Under the pieces are notes generated by a model. It ran no database searches, had not been told where the DNA came from, and saw only the letters and a program-made list of their open reading frames with translations. A stretch of 33,268 bases of DNA from Betaproteobacteria bacterium (GTDB lineage: Bacteria > Pseudomonadota > Gammaproteobacteria > Burkholderiales > CAIKXV01): contig JAJTHE010000095.1 in assembly GCA_021298815.1 (NCBI GenBank), positions 1 to 33,268 of the forward strand, given 5' to 3'. Below are positions 10,894 through 19,425 of the stretch, piece after piece. The translations under genes and the position numbers were made by a program. Numbering within the stretch: the stretch's first letter is position 1; each line of letters begins with the position of its first letter.

Positions 10894-13047
10894 ATGCCGG
10901 GCGCGCTGCGTGTCTGGCTGGAACTCGGGGCTTCGCTCGAACAGCTGCAGCGGCAGGCCGAGGCGCTCGCCTGCTATGCGCGCGCGGTGGAGGAGGACCC
11001 AGGATCGGGCGAGGCGCTGTTCGAGCTGATACGCCTGGCGGTGGCCGTCGGCGATCCTGTCGCGGAACCCGCGGTCGCCGCGCTGCTTGCGCTCGAACCG
11101 CCCAATCGTGCGGCCTTGCGCCGTGCCGGGACCCTGCTGGCCGCCGGTCCGCTGCAGGCGGCGGCACTCGACTGCCTGGCGGCAGGGCTCGCGGCCGAAG
11201 GCTGCGCCGAGGCGGGCGCGGCCGAGCAGGCGGTGTTCGCGGAACTGCTCGGCAATGCCGGACGGCTGCAAGAGGGCGTGGCGCACTATCGCCTCGCGCT
11301 GGCACAGGCGCCGGACTGGCCGGAGGTGCACAACAACCTCGGCATCCTACTGCGACGGGTGGACGATGCAGACGGTGCGCGTGCCTGTTTCGAACGCGCC
11401 GTCGCGTTGCGCGCCGACTATGTCGCCGCGCACTACAACCTTGGGAACGCGCTTGCCATGCCGGGCAGCGTGGAGCGGGCCCGGCTGCACTATGGCCAGG
11501 CTCTCGCTCTGCAGCCCGACCATGCCGGTGCGCTGCACGGGCTGGCCCAGCTCACCCGCGACGTGGAGGAACGGATCGTGCTCTGCCGGCGCGCGCTCGC
11601 CGCCGATCCGCGGCAGATCGAATCCCTCGCGGCGCTGGTCGAGGCGCAACTGGCCGCCTGCGACTGGTCGGGGCTCGATGGCGCGATCGATGCGCTGCGG
11701 CACGCGGTGCGCGAGTGCCCCGGCGTGCCGATCGCGCCGTTCGGGTTCACGGGACTGACCGGGTCCGCCGCCGAGCAGCAGCAGTGTGCGCGCAACTGGG
11801 TGCGCACGCGGGTCGAGCCGCGGGCGCGGCAGGCGAGCGCCGGACAGCCGCCGTTCGTGCACCGGCCGGGCCCGCGCGCGCGCCTGCGCATCGGCTACCT
11901 GTCGGCCGATTTCCGCGACCATGTGATGGGGCGCCTGCTGGTCGACCTGTTCCCGGCGCACGACCGCAAGCGGGTGGAAGTGTTCGGGCTGTCGGTCGGC
12001 CCGGATGACGGCAGCGTGGTGCGCGCGGTGCTGGCGTCCGGCTGCGACCGGTTCCTGGACCTCTCTGCCGCCGGCACCGCCGGCCTCGCCGCGCGCATCC
12101 ACGAGGCGGGCATCGACGTGCTGGTCGACCTCACCGGGTTCACGGAAGGCAGCCGCAGCGAGGCGCTCGCGCTGCGGCCGGCGCCGGTGCAGGTGAACTG
12201 GCTCGGCTATCCCGGCACCATGGGCGCTGCGTTCATCGACGCGATCTTCTGCGACCCGGTGCTGGTTCCGGACGCACACCGGCAATGGTTCGACGAAACG
12301 GTGGTGCACCTGCCCTGCGGCTATCAGCCGTCGCCGGCACTGCCCGCCGGCGGCCCGCCGCCGGCGATCGGCGCGGAGGGCAGGCGCGCGCTCGGCCTGC
12401 CGCCGTCGGGTACCGTGTTCGCGTCGTTCAATGCCAGCCACAAGCTGCGGCCCGGGATGTTCGAGCGCTGGATGCGCATCCTGCAGTGGGTCGAAGGCAG
12501 CGTCCTGTGGCTGGGCATCGACGGGGAAGCGGCGCGGCAGCACCTGCGTGCCGCCGCGCGCAGCCTGGGGATCGATCCCGGGCGGCTCGTGTTCGCGCCG
12601 ATCGTCGGGTACGAGGCGCACCGGGCCCGGTTGCCCGCCGCCGACCTGTTCCTCGACTGCCATCCCTACTCGGCGGGGGCGACCGCGAGCCTGTGCCTGG
12701 CCGCAGGAGTACCCCTGGTCACGCTGGCCGGCGAGACCTATGTATCCCGGATGGCGACGGCGATCCTGGCGGCGGCCGGCCTGCACGAACTTGCCTGCGA
12801 CAGCGGCGATGCGTACGAGGCGCTCGCCGTGTCGCTAGGGCGCGACCGCGGGCGGCTGCAGGCATTGCGCACGCGGGTGCGTTGTGCGGTGGCATGCGCG
12901 CCGATGTTCGACCCGCGGGCGACGGCGCATGCCGTGGAAGAGGCCTGCCTTTCGCTGTGGCACGCTTTCTGCACTTCGTCCCCGCATGGACAGCGAAGCC
13001 CTCATTCCTTGCCGCAACCCGGAGACGGACGGCAATCCTTGCCGTAG
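10894..13047 (+). CDS. TPR-containing GT41 (O-GlcNAc transferase-like) glycosyltransferase 1
   Basis: 717 residues. The N-terminal ~300 residues are degenerate TPR helices (clearest at the His-Asn-Asn-Leu-Gly-Ile-Leu repeat), and the rest is an OGT/SPINDLY-like catalytic region. It likely transfers a nucleotide-activated sugar to Ser/Thr of a protein in the cytoplasm. His343 (in Asp-Phe-Arg-Asp-His) and Lys517 (in Phe-Asn-Ala-Ser-His-Lys-Leu) align with His498 and Lys842 of human OGT, so the active site appears intact. Val-Gln-Val-Asn-Trp-Leu-Gly-Tyr-Pro-Gly and a C-terminal Gly-Glu-Thr-Tyr-Val-Ser-Arg nucleotide-binding segment are also present. As the nearest protein O-glycosyltransferase type upstream of fliC it is a flagellin glycosyltransferase candidate. 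A short non-conserved tail follows residue ~685. Confidence 0.88.
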   Translation: MPGALRVWLELGASLEQLQRQAEALACYARAVEEDPGSGEALFELIRLAVAVGDPVAEPAVAALLALEPPNRAALRRAGTLLAAGPLQAAALDCLAAGLAAEGCAEAGAAEQAVFAELLGNAGRLQEGVAHYRLALAQAPDWPEVHNNLGILLRRVDDADGARACFERAVALRADYVAAHYNLGNALAMPGSVERARLHYGQALALQPDHAGALHGLAQLTRDVEERIVLCRRALAADPRQIESLAALVEAQLAACDWSGLDGAIDALRHAVRECPGVPIAPFGFTGLTGSAAEQQQCARNWVRTRVEPRARQASAGQPPFVHRPGPRARLRIGYLSADFRDHVMGRLLVDLFPAHDRKRVEVFGLSVGPDDGSVVRAVLASGCDRFLDLSAAGTAGLAARIHEAGIDVLVDLTGFTEGSRSEALALRPAPVQVNWLGYPGTMGAAFIDAIFCDPVLVPDAHRQWFDETVVHLPCGYQPSPALPAGGPPPAIGAEGRRALGLPPSGTVFASFNASHKLRPGMFERWMRILQWVEGSVLWLGIDGEAARQHLRAAARSLGIDPGRLVFAPIVGYEAHRARLPAADLFLDCHPYSAGATASLCLAAGVPLVTLAGETYVSRMATAILAAAGLHELACDSGDAYEALAVSLGRDRGRLQALRTRVRCAVACAPMFDPRATAHAVEEACLSLWHAFCTSSPHGQRSPHSLPQPGDGRQSLP

Positions 13048-13070
13048 CGCGGAACGGCCCTGCCGCCTGC

Positions 13071-13075
13071 GGAGG
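13071..13075 (+). promoter_or_regulatory. ribosome binding site deciding the start of GT41-like protein 2
   Basis: GGAGG at 13071-13075 lies 5 bases before the ATG at 13081. An in-frame GTG at 13075 overlaps this element and would be left without a ribosome binding site, so ATG 13081 is the better start. Confidence 0.75.
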
Positions 13076-13080
13076 TGCGC

Positions 13081-15579
13081 ATGAACGCCGCCCGCGCGCT
13101 CTCCGATGCCGCGCGCCTGCATGACGCCGGCGACCTGGCGGCCGCGCGCGCCGCCTACCTGGAGGTGATCGACGCACAGCCGCGCAATGCCCGCGCGATG
13201 TACCTGCTCGGCCTGGTCGAGAAGGCGGGCGGCGACCGCGACGCCTCGCTGGCGAGCCTGCGGCGATCGATCGAGGTCGATGCAGCGCAGGCGGACGTCT
13301 GGCTGGCGATCGGCGAACTGCATGCGGAGGCGGGCGAGGATGCACTGGCCAGCGACGCCTTCGAACGCTCGGTGGAGCACGATCGAAACCGCGCGCTCGG
13401 CTGGTTCAAGCTGGGCTTCTCGCGGCAGAAGCTCGGCCGCCATGCCGACGCGGAGAAGGCCTACCGGCGCGCGGTCCGACTGCAGCCGGTGTTCCCCGAG
13501 GCCTGGTGCAACCTGGGCAACGAACTGGGCGCGCTCGGCCGCGACGAGGAAGCCGTGGCGGCGCTGCGCCGGGCCGTGGCACAGCGACCGGCGTTCCCCG
13601 AGGCCTGGCGCAACCTGGGCGTCGTGCTGGAAACCGGCCTGGGCCGGCGCGACGAGGCGCTGTCGTGCTTCGAGCGGGCCTGCGAGCAGCGGCCCGACTA
13701 TGTCGATGCGCAGTTCAGCCGGGCCAGCACGCTGGGCGCGCTCGGCCGCAGCGTCGAGGCCGTGGCCGGCTACGAGCGCGTGTTCGAACTCGATCCTGCG
13801 CATGCCGGTGCGTACAACAACCTGGGCATCCTGTTCCTCGACGAATGGCTGCTCGACGAGGCGCGCGCCTGCTTCGAGCGCGCGCTGCAAGCCGATCCCG
13901 GGCATGCGGAGGCGTTGAACAACCTGGGCAACGTGGACCTGCGCGAGCAGCGCTTCCCCGAGGCGGCAGAGGACTTCCGGCGTGCGCTGTCGCTCGTGCC
14001 GTCCTTCGTCGAGGCGTTCAACGGCGCCGGCCTCGCGGCGCAGGAGCTCGGACAGGCGGAGGAGGCCATCGGCTTCTTCCGGCAAGCGCTCGCCCTGCGC
14101 CCGTCGTTCGTCGAGGCGCATGCGAACCTGGCCATGGCCTGCGCGCAGCTGGGCGACGTGCCGGCCGCGCGGCAGTCCTTCCTGCATGCAGCGACGCTGG
14201 CGGACGATCCCACCCTGCGGCTGCGGGCCGCGACCCTGCTGCCGGCGATCATGGGGACGTCAGCGTCGATCGAGGCCGACCGCGCGCGCATCGGCGTGGA
14301 CCTGCATGCGCTCGCCGACGCACCGGGACGGGCGAGCGAAGCCCAGTTGATGAAGTACCTCGATCCGCCGTTCTACTTCGCCTACCGGGGCTGGAACAAC
14401 CGCGAGGCACTGTCCGCGCTCGCGGACGCGTATCGCGCGATGACGCCGGAGCTGCGCTACGAGGCGCCGCACGTGCACCGGGCGCGCGACCGGCGCACCG
14501 TGCGCGTGGGCTTCGTCTCGCAGTACTTCTACCGACATTCGGTCGGCATGTCGTTCGCGCAGCTGTTCGCCGGGCTGGCCGCCGATGCACGGCTGGAGAT
14601 CATCGGCATCGGGCTCGGTCGCCAGGACGACGAGGTGACCGCCAGCATCCGCTCGCACTGTGCCGGATGGCTCTCGCCGCGGGGCAACCTGGCGGCGGTG
14701 CGCGAGGCGATCGCGTCCCTCGAACTGGACGTGCTGTTCTACACCGACATCGGCATGGACCGCATGACCTACCCGCTGGCGCTGTCGCGGCTGGCGCGCG
14801 TGCAGTGCCTGAGCGGCGGGCACCCGGAGACCAGCGGCAGCCCGGAGATCGACTACCTGCTGTCCAGCCGCTGGCTGGAGACGCCCGCGGCACAGGCCTT
14901 CTACCGCGAGGAGCTGGTGCTGCTGGATGCCTACAACAGCGTGCTGACGCGCCCGGTGACCGTGCCGGGCCTGTCCACGCGCGCCGAACTCGGGCTGGCG
15001 GGCACGCATGCCTACCTCTGCCCGGTGAAGCTGCACAAGCTGCACCCGGCGTTCGATGCGGCGCTGGCGGCGATCGTCGAGCGCGACCCGAAGGCGGTGG
15101 TCGTGCTGTTCGCGGACGAGCGCCAGCGCCACTGGCGCCGCCTGACCGAGGCGCGCCAGCGCGAGACGATGGGTGCCGCCGCCGAGCGCGTGCGCTTCGA
15201 GCCGTGGGCCGATGCGCGGACGTTCCAGTCATGGCTGCACGCCGCCGATGCGGTGCTCGACTGCTGGCCGTTCGGGATGGGCACCACCGCCATCGGGGCG
15301 CTCGGGCAGGGCATCCCGGTGCTGACGCTGCCCTCGGAGCGGCTGTCGGGGCGCGGCACGCAGGCGCTGCTGCGGATGATGGCTGTCGACGGGCTGGTGG
15401 CCACCGACCGGGACGATTTCGTGGGCCGGGCGCTGACGCTGGCGTCCGAACCGTCGCTGCGCGCCCAGCTCGCTCAAGATTTGCGCGCCCGGTCCGATCT
15501 ACTGTTCAAACAGGCGGACTGCGCATCCGAAGTGGCCGGATTCCTGGTCGAAAGCGTGGCCCGAAAGGAGGCAGCATGA
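13081..15579 (+). CDS. TPR-containing GT41-like glycosyltransferase 2
   Basis: 832 residues. At least eight well-formed TPR repeats cover about residues 1-390 (repeated Ala-Tyr-Asn-Asn-Leu-Gly / Ala-Leu-Asn-Asn-Leu-Gly-Asn motifs), followed by an OGT-like catalytic half. Candidate active-site residues His486 (Tyr-Phe-Tyr-Arg-His-Ser) and Lys653 (Lys-Leu-His-Lys-Leu-His-Pro) occupy the human OGT His498 and Lys842 positions. The C-terminal nucleotide-binding region contains Leu-Asp-Cys-Trp-Pro-Phe-Gly-Met-Gly-Thr-Thr. The catalytic half is clearly different from protein 1, so this is not a recent duplication. It may attach a second sugar, act on another protein, or process the flagellin glycan; bacterial relatives sit in flagellin glycosylation loci. 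The stop overlaps the downstream aminotransferase start by 4 bases, indicating translational coupling. Confidence 0.85.
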   Translation: MNAARALSDAARLHDAGDLAAARAAYLEVIDAQPRNARAMYLLGLVEKAGGDRDASLASLRRSIEVDAAQADVWLAIGELHAEAGEDALASDAFERSVEHDRNRALGWFKLGFSRQKLGRHADAEKAYRRAVRLQPVFPEAWCNLGNELGALGRDEEAVAALRRAVAQRPAFPEAWRNLGVVLETGLGRRDEALSCFERACEQRPDYVDAQFSRASTLGALGRSVEAVAGYERVFELDPAHAGAYNNLGILFLDEWLLDEARACFERALQADPGHAEALNNLGNVDLREQRFPEAAEDFRRALSLVPSFVEAFNGAGLAAQELGQAEEAIGFFRQALALRPSFVEAHANLAMACAQLGDVPAARQSFLHAATLADDPTLRLRAATLLPAIMGTSASIEADRARIGVDLHALADAPGRASEAQLMKYLDPPFYFAYRGWNNREALSALADAYRAMTPELRYEAPHVHRARDRRTVRVGFVSQYFYRHSVGMSFAQLFAGLAADARLEIIGIGLGRQDDEVTASIRSHCAGWLSPRGNLAAVREAIASLELDVLFYTDIGMDRMTYPLALSRLARVQCLSGGHPETSGSPEIDYLLSSRWLETPAAQAFYREELVLLDAYNSVLTRPVTVPGLSTRAELGLAGTHAYLCPVKLHKLHPAFDAALAAIVERDPKAVVVLFADERQRHWRRLTEARQRETMGAAAERVRFEPWADARTFQSWLHAADAVLDCWPFGMGTTAIGALGQGIPVLTLPSERLSGRGTQALLRMMAVDGLVATDRDDFVGRALTLASEPSLRAQLAQDLRARSDLLFKQADCASEVAGFLVESVARKEAA

Positions 15580-16766
15580 CCCCGATCCCGGTGCTCAGGC
15601 CCGACATGCCGTCGGCCGACGAACTGCTGCCCTACCTGCGGCGGATCGACCAGGCCCAGCAGTACGCCAACTTCGGCCCGCTCTGTCTGGAGCTGGAACG
15701 CCGGCTCGCGGCCGGCTGTGCCGGCCAGGCCGACCAGCCGGTGGCGCTGACCACCGTCGCCAACTGCACGGTCGGCCTGCAACTGGCCCTGATGGCCAGC
15801 GTGGACCGGCCGCGGGTGAAGGTGCTGGTGCCCTCGCTCACCTTCCCGGGCACGGTTTCGGGGATCCTGCAGGCGGGCTTCGAACCGGTGCTGGCCGACG
15901 TGGATACCACCCGCTGGGTGCTGACCCCGGAGATCGCGCGCGCCGCGATGAACCGGGTGCGCGGCATCCGCGCCATCATGCCGGTCGCCGCCTTCGGCGG
16001 TGCGCTCGACGCCGCGGGCTGGGACCGGCTGACGGAAGAGACCGGCGTGCCGGTGGTGATCGATGCGGCCGGTGCCTTCGGCAACCAGCCGATCGGCCGC
16101 CATACCGTCGTGGCGTTCAGCATGCATGCGACCAAGGCGCTGGGTGCGGGCGAGGGCGGCTTCGTCGTCGCCCGCGACCCGGATGTGGTCGCCCGGGTGC
16201 GGCGCCTGTCGAACTTCGGCTACATGTCGGCCGGCGGCCTGATTTCCGACATCGGCGTCAACGGCAAGATGAGCGAGTATGCCGCCGCGGTGGGCCTGGC
16301 CGCGCTCGACCGCTGGCCCGAGATCAGCGCGGCCCGGCGCCGGCTGATGACCACCTACCTGAATGCCCTCGCGGATGCCTGCCCGGAGATCGTCGTGCAG
16401 GAACGGCCGGTGGGCGGGGTCTATTCGCTCGGCGTGGTCCGCCTGCCCGATCGCCTGCGCGCCGAGACGGCGGCCGAATACCTCGCGTCGCGGGGCATCG
16501 GATCCCGCCGCTGGTACTGCCCGGGCATCTATGCGCACCCGGCGTTCCTGTCGCTGACCCAGGCCGATGACCACGTGGTGGTGAAGCACCTCGACCAGCA
16601 CCTGCTCGGGCTGCCGTTCCACCTGCAGATGAGCCTCGCGGACATCGAGCGCGTCACCGGGGCGCTGCAGTCCGTGCTCGCGCTGGGCGCGCGCGGCCGC
16701 ACCGGCGTGGCCAAGGCCACGCGCAGCAGCGGGCCGCGCGGCTCGCACCTGCGCGCGGTCGTCTGA
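15576..16766 (+). CDS. DegT/DnrJ/EryC1/StrS (VioA-like) sugar aminotransferase
   Basis: 396 residues, a PLP-dependent fold type I enzyme that transfers an amino group to a nucleotide-linked keto-sugar. Lys187 in Ser-Met-His-Ala-Thr-Lys is the Schiff-base lysine, and Asp163 in Val-Ile-Asp-Ala-Ala-Gly-Ala-Phe-Gly fits the PLP-ring-binding position. The His-Ala-Thr-Lys context with Gly-Glu-Gly-Gly after it, and the N-terminal Pro-Val-Leu-Arg-Pro-Asp-Met-Pro start, recall VioA-type enzymes that make dTDP-4-amino-4,6-dideoxyglucose; this is family recollection. Nucleotide-sugar synthases (RmlA/RmlB type) are absent from this window and would have to be elsewhere. An AAAGGAGG element precedes the ATG. 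Start overlaps the upstream GT41-like gene by 4 bases. Confidence 0.88.
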   Translation: MTPIPVLRPDMPSADELLPYLRRIDQAQQYANFGPLCLELERRLAAGCAGQADQPVALTTVANCTVGLQLALMASVDRPRVKVLVPSLTFPGTVSGILQAGFEPVLADVDTTRWVLTPEIARAAMNRVRGIRAIMPVAAFGGALDAAGWDRLTEETGVPVVIDAAGAFGNQPIGRHTVVAFSMHATKALGAGEGGFVVARDPDVVARVRRLSNFGYMSAGGLISDIGVNGKMSEYAAAVGLAALDRWPEISAARRRLMTTYLNALADACPEIVVQERPVGGVYSLGVVRLPDRLRAETAAEYLASRGIGSRRWYCPGIYAHPAFLSLTQADDHVVVKHLDQHLLGLPFHLQMSLADIERVTGALQSVLALGARGRTGVAKATRSSGPRGSHLRAVV

Positions 16767-16768
16767 AC

Positions 16769-17440
16769 ATGGCAGCGCGCATGCCGCTGGTGGTGTTCGG
16801 GGCCGGGCAGATCGCCGAGGTCGCGTGGCACTGCTTCGAGCACGACTCGCCCTACGAGGTGGTCGGCTTCACGGTGGATCCGGAATACCTCGGGCAGCCA
16901 ACGCTGCTGGGCCTGCCGGTGCTGCCCTATGCGGAAGCCTGCGCGCGCTGGCCCGCCGGCGAGCATGCGATGTTCGTGGCGATCGCCTACGGTCGGCTCA
17001 ACCAGGCGCGGGCCGGCACGGTCGCGCGGGTGCAGGCCGACGGATACCGCTGCGCGAACTACGTCAGTTCGAAGGCGCTGGTGGCAGGCGAGATCGTTCC
17101 GGACAGCAACACCTTCGTCATGGAGCTGAACAACCTGCAGCCGTTCTCGCGCCTCGGCCGCAACGTCTGGCTGTGGGCGGGCAACCATGTCGGCCATCAC
17201 TCGGTGATCGAGGACGACTGCTTCCTGGCATCGCATGTCGTGGTCTCGGGATCGGTCACGGTGGGCACGGCGAGCTTCATCGGCGTGAACGCGACGATCC
17301 GCGACAACGTGCGCATCGGTGCGCGCAACGTGATCGGTGCCGGCGTGGTCATTTTGGCCGACACGCAGGATGCCCAGGTCTACATCGGGCCCCGCACGGA
17401 AGCGTCGCGGGTACCCAGCCATCGCCTGCGCGGCATCTGA
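16769..17440 (+). CDS. NeuD/PglD-like left-handed beta-helix acyltransferase
   Basis: 223 residues. An N-terminal small Rossmann-like unit (Val-Val-Phe-Gly-Ala-Gly-Gln, residues 8-14) precedes a hexapeptide-repeat left-handed beta-helix from about residue 85 to 205 (for example Ile-Gly-Val-Asn-Ala-Thr-Ile and Ile-Gly-Ala-Arg-Asn-Val-Ile-Gly-Ala-Gly). His140, His143 or His144 in Gly-Asn-His-Val-Gly-His-His could be the catalytic histidine. Members acylate amino sugars with acyl-CoA, so the expected job is N-acylation of the amine placed by the preceding aminotransferase, or O-acylation of the finished sugar. It starts 2 bases after that gene's stop. Confidence 0.85.
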   Translation: MAARMPLVVFGAGQIAEVAWHCFEHDSPYEVVGFTVDPEYLGQPTLLGLPVLPYAEACARWPAGEHAMFVAIAYGRLNQARAGTVARVQADGYRCANYVSSKALVAGEIVPDSNTFVMELNNLQPFSRLGRNVWLWAGNHVGHHSVIEDDCFLASHVVVSGSVTVGTASFIGVNATIRDNVRIGARNVIGAGVVILADTQDAQVYIGPRTEASRVPSHRLRGI

Positions 17441-17451
17441 GCGGAACGGAC

Positions 17452-18636
17452 ATGGACACTGCAGTGATCGATTCGCCCATCGCCGCCGCCGGCCGGGCCG
17501 GGCTCGATGCCGGTGCCGGCGCTGGCGCGGTCCCCGCATGGCACTGGCGCAAGCTCGGGCAGGTGTTCGACCCGCGCGAGCATCGCGAATGGGCCGGCAG
17601 CCATGCGCAGGTGCCCACCGTGCTGGTGCTGCCGGACCGGCTGCGCGTCTACTACGCCGCCCGTGGCGCCGACGGCCGCAGCTATCCCACCTTCATCGAC
17701 CTCGACCGCGACGATCCGACACGCCTGCTCGGCTGCCACCGCGCGCCGGTGCTCGGCCTCGGTGCACCGGGCACCTTCGACGACGAGGGCGTGATGCCCG
17801 CCTGGGTGCACCAGCGCGAAGGGCGGGTCTGGATGTACTACAGCGGCTGGAACCGCCGGCTGACCGTGCCGTACCACAACGCCACCGGGCTCGCGGTCAG
17901 CGAGGACGGCGGGGTGTCCTTCCGGCGCGCCTACGAGGGGCCGGTGCTCGACCGCACGCCGGAGGAGCCCTACCTCGCGGTGACGCCGTGGATCGAATGC
18001 GAACCGGTGGCGCCACAGGGGGCGCGCAAGCCCGGGCAGAAGGCGCCGCAGCAGCCCGGGGCAGCAGGCAACCGGCAGGCACGTGGACCGTCGCGTGGAC
18101 CGGCGCCCGACACGGGCCGCCACGCGCGCTGGCAGGCCTGGTACATCTCGGGCGAGCGATGGGTTCAGGTCGATGGCAGGCATGAACCCGTGTACGTGAT
18201 CCGCCACGCGCGCTCGGACGACGGGGTCCACTGGCACCGCAATGCCGTGACCTGCGTCGAGCAGGCGCATCCGCTGGAGGCGTTCTCGCATCCCACCGTG
18301 CTGCGCGAGGGTGGCCGCTACCACCTGTGGTACTGCCACCGGCACAGCATCGACTACCGCGACGGCCGCGGCGCATACCGGATCGGCTACGCCTGGTCGG
18401 ACGATGGCGAACGCTTCCAGCGCTGCGACGCGCAGTCGGGCATCGCACCGTCGGCCGAGGGCTGGGACTCGACGATGCTCTGCTACCCGTCGATCGTGCG
18501 CGTCGGCCCGCGCACCTATCTCTTCTACAACGGCAACGGCTTCGGGCAGAGCGGCATCGGCGTCGCGGTGCTCGACGGGCAGCTGCCCGGGCGGCCCGGT
18601 GGCGCCGCCGCTGCCGTCCACAACAGGGAAGGTTGA
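17452..18636 (+). CDS. five-bladed beta-propeller, glycosidase-like (GH43/GH32/GH130-type fold) protein
   Basis: 394 residues. An Ala/Gly-rich N-terminal stretch leads to repeated propeller-like motifs: Leu-Arg-Val-Tyr-Tyr-Ala-Ala-Arg, Val-Trp-Met-Tyr-Tyr-Ser-Gly-Trp, Gly-Leu-Ala-Val-Ser-Glu-Asp-Gly-Gly, Tyr-His-Leu-Trp-Tyr-Cys-His and Thr-Tyr-Leu-Phe-Tyr-Asn-Gly-Asn-Gly. This pattern is typical of predicted glycosidases and relatives of uncertain activity. No signal peptide is visible, so it is probably cytoplasmic, where it could remodel or transfer a sugar rather than degrade polysaccharide. Residues ~185-226 are a Pro/Gly/Arg/Gln-rich insert that interrupts the propeller between Trp-Ile-Glu-Cys-Glu-Pro-Val and Trp-Gln-Ala-Trp-Tyr-Ile-Ser-Gly. 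Activity is unknown. Confidence 0.7.
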   Translation: MDTAVIDSPIAAAGRAGLDAGAGAGAVPAWHWRKLGQVFDPREHREWAGSHAQVPTVLVLPDRLRVYYAARGADGRSYPTFIDLDRDDPTRLLGCHRAPVLGLGAPGTFDDEGVMPAWVHQREGRVWMYYSGWNRRLTVPYHNATGLAVSEDGGVSFRRAYEGPVLDRTPEEPYLAVTPWIECEPVAPQGARKPGQKAPQQPGAAGNRQARGPSRGPAPDTGRHARWQAWYISGERWVQVDGRHEPVYVIRHARSDDGVHWHRNAVTCVEQAHPLEAFSHPTVLREGGRYHLWYCHRHSIDYRDGRGAYRIGYAWSDDGERFQRCDAQSGIAPSAEGWDSTMLCYPSIVRVGPRTYLFYNGNGFGQSGIGVAVLDGQLPGRPGGAAAAVHNREG

Positions 18637-18641
18637 CCCGG

Positions 18642-19415
18642 ATGACGCTCCACGGCAGTTCACGCACCAGCAGCGAAGGGACGTCGGCCGACGAGGACCA
18701 GCTCGCGCGCCGCCAGCAGATCGAGCGGATGTTCCGCGATTCCCCGCTGCCGCCCGAGCACCTGATGTTCAACCTCGGCATGTATACCCGCAGTTCCGTG
18801 CTGGTTAAGTTCCTGTTCATGAACGACATCTACCAGCGCATCCGGCACCTGCCCGGCGTGCTCATCGAGCTGGGCGTCTGGTGGGGACAGAACCTGGTGC
18901 TGCTGGAGAACCTGCGCGCGATCCACGAGCCGTTCAACAAGCAGCGCATCGTGGTCGGCTTCGATACCTTCTCCGGCTATCGCACGTTCACCGACAAGGA
19001 CATCCGCGGCGACGTGATGAGCGACGGCACCTATGCCACGCCGGCCGGGTACCGGGATTACCTGGCCACGCTGCTGGAGGCGCACGAGGGCGCCAATGCC
19101 TTCGGCCATCAGCGGGGCAACCACCGGCTGGTCGAGGGCGATGCCACGCAGACCGTGCCGAAGTACTTTCAGGACCATCCGGAGACGCTGGTCGCGATGG
19201 CGTTCTTCGACATCGGCACCTACCTGCCCACGGTCGAGGCCCTGAAGGCGATGAAGCCTTCGCTGATGCCCGGCAGCGTGCTCGTGTTCGACGAGCTCAC
19301 CTGGCCGGGGGCCCCCGGCGAGGCCATCGCCTTCAAGGAAGTCTTCCGCGATATCGACTACACGATCGAGAAGGCGGCGCTGTATCCGTCGAAGGCGATC
19401 GTCACCATCAAGTGA
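18642..19415 (+). CDS. TylF/macrocin O-methyltransferase-like SAM methyltransferase
   Basis: 257 residues. A class I SAM-dependent methyltransferase with the glycine-rich motif Leu-Ile-Glu-Leu-Gly-Val-Trp-Trp-Gly-Gln-Asn (residues 74-84). Asp190 (Phe-Phe-Asp-Ile-Gly-Thr-Tyr) and Asp217-Glu218 (Val-Phe-Asp-Glu-Leu-Thr-Trp) sit where TylF/NovP-type sugar O-methyltransferases bind their metal. Phe-Asp-Thr-Phe-Ser-Gly-Tyr is a typical post-motif segment. Likely role: O-methylation of a sugar in the glycan built by the cluster. It begins 5 bases after the beta-propeller gene; the ATG at 18642 is the first sensible in-frame start after that stop. Confidence 0.82.
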   Translation: MTLHGSSRTSSEGTSADEDQLARRQQIERMFRDSPLPPEHLMFNLGMYTRSSVLVKFLFMNDIYQRIRHLPGVLIELGVWWGQNLVLLENLRAIHEPFNKQRIVVGFDTFSGYRTFTDKDIRGDVMSDGTYATPAGYRDYLATLLEAHEGANAFGHQRGNHRLVEGDATQTVPKYFQDHPETLVAMAFFDIGTYLPTVEALKAMKPSLMPGSVLVFDELTWPGAPGEAIAFKEVFRDIDYTIEKAALYPSKAIVTIK

Positions 19416-19425
19416 GGAACTGACC

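Noticed and set aside
13506..15575. A long upstream in-frame extension of the aminotransferase
   Set aside because: This part overlaps the GT41-like protein 2 gene in another frame and is Arg/Ala/Gly-rich; the aminotransferase begins at an ATG with a good ribosome binding site at 15576.
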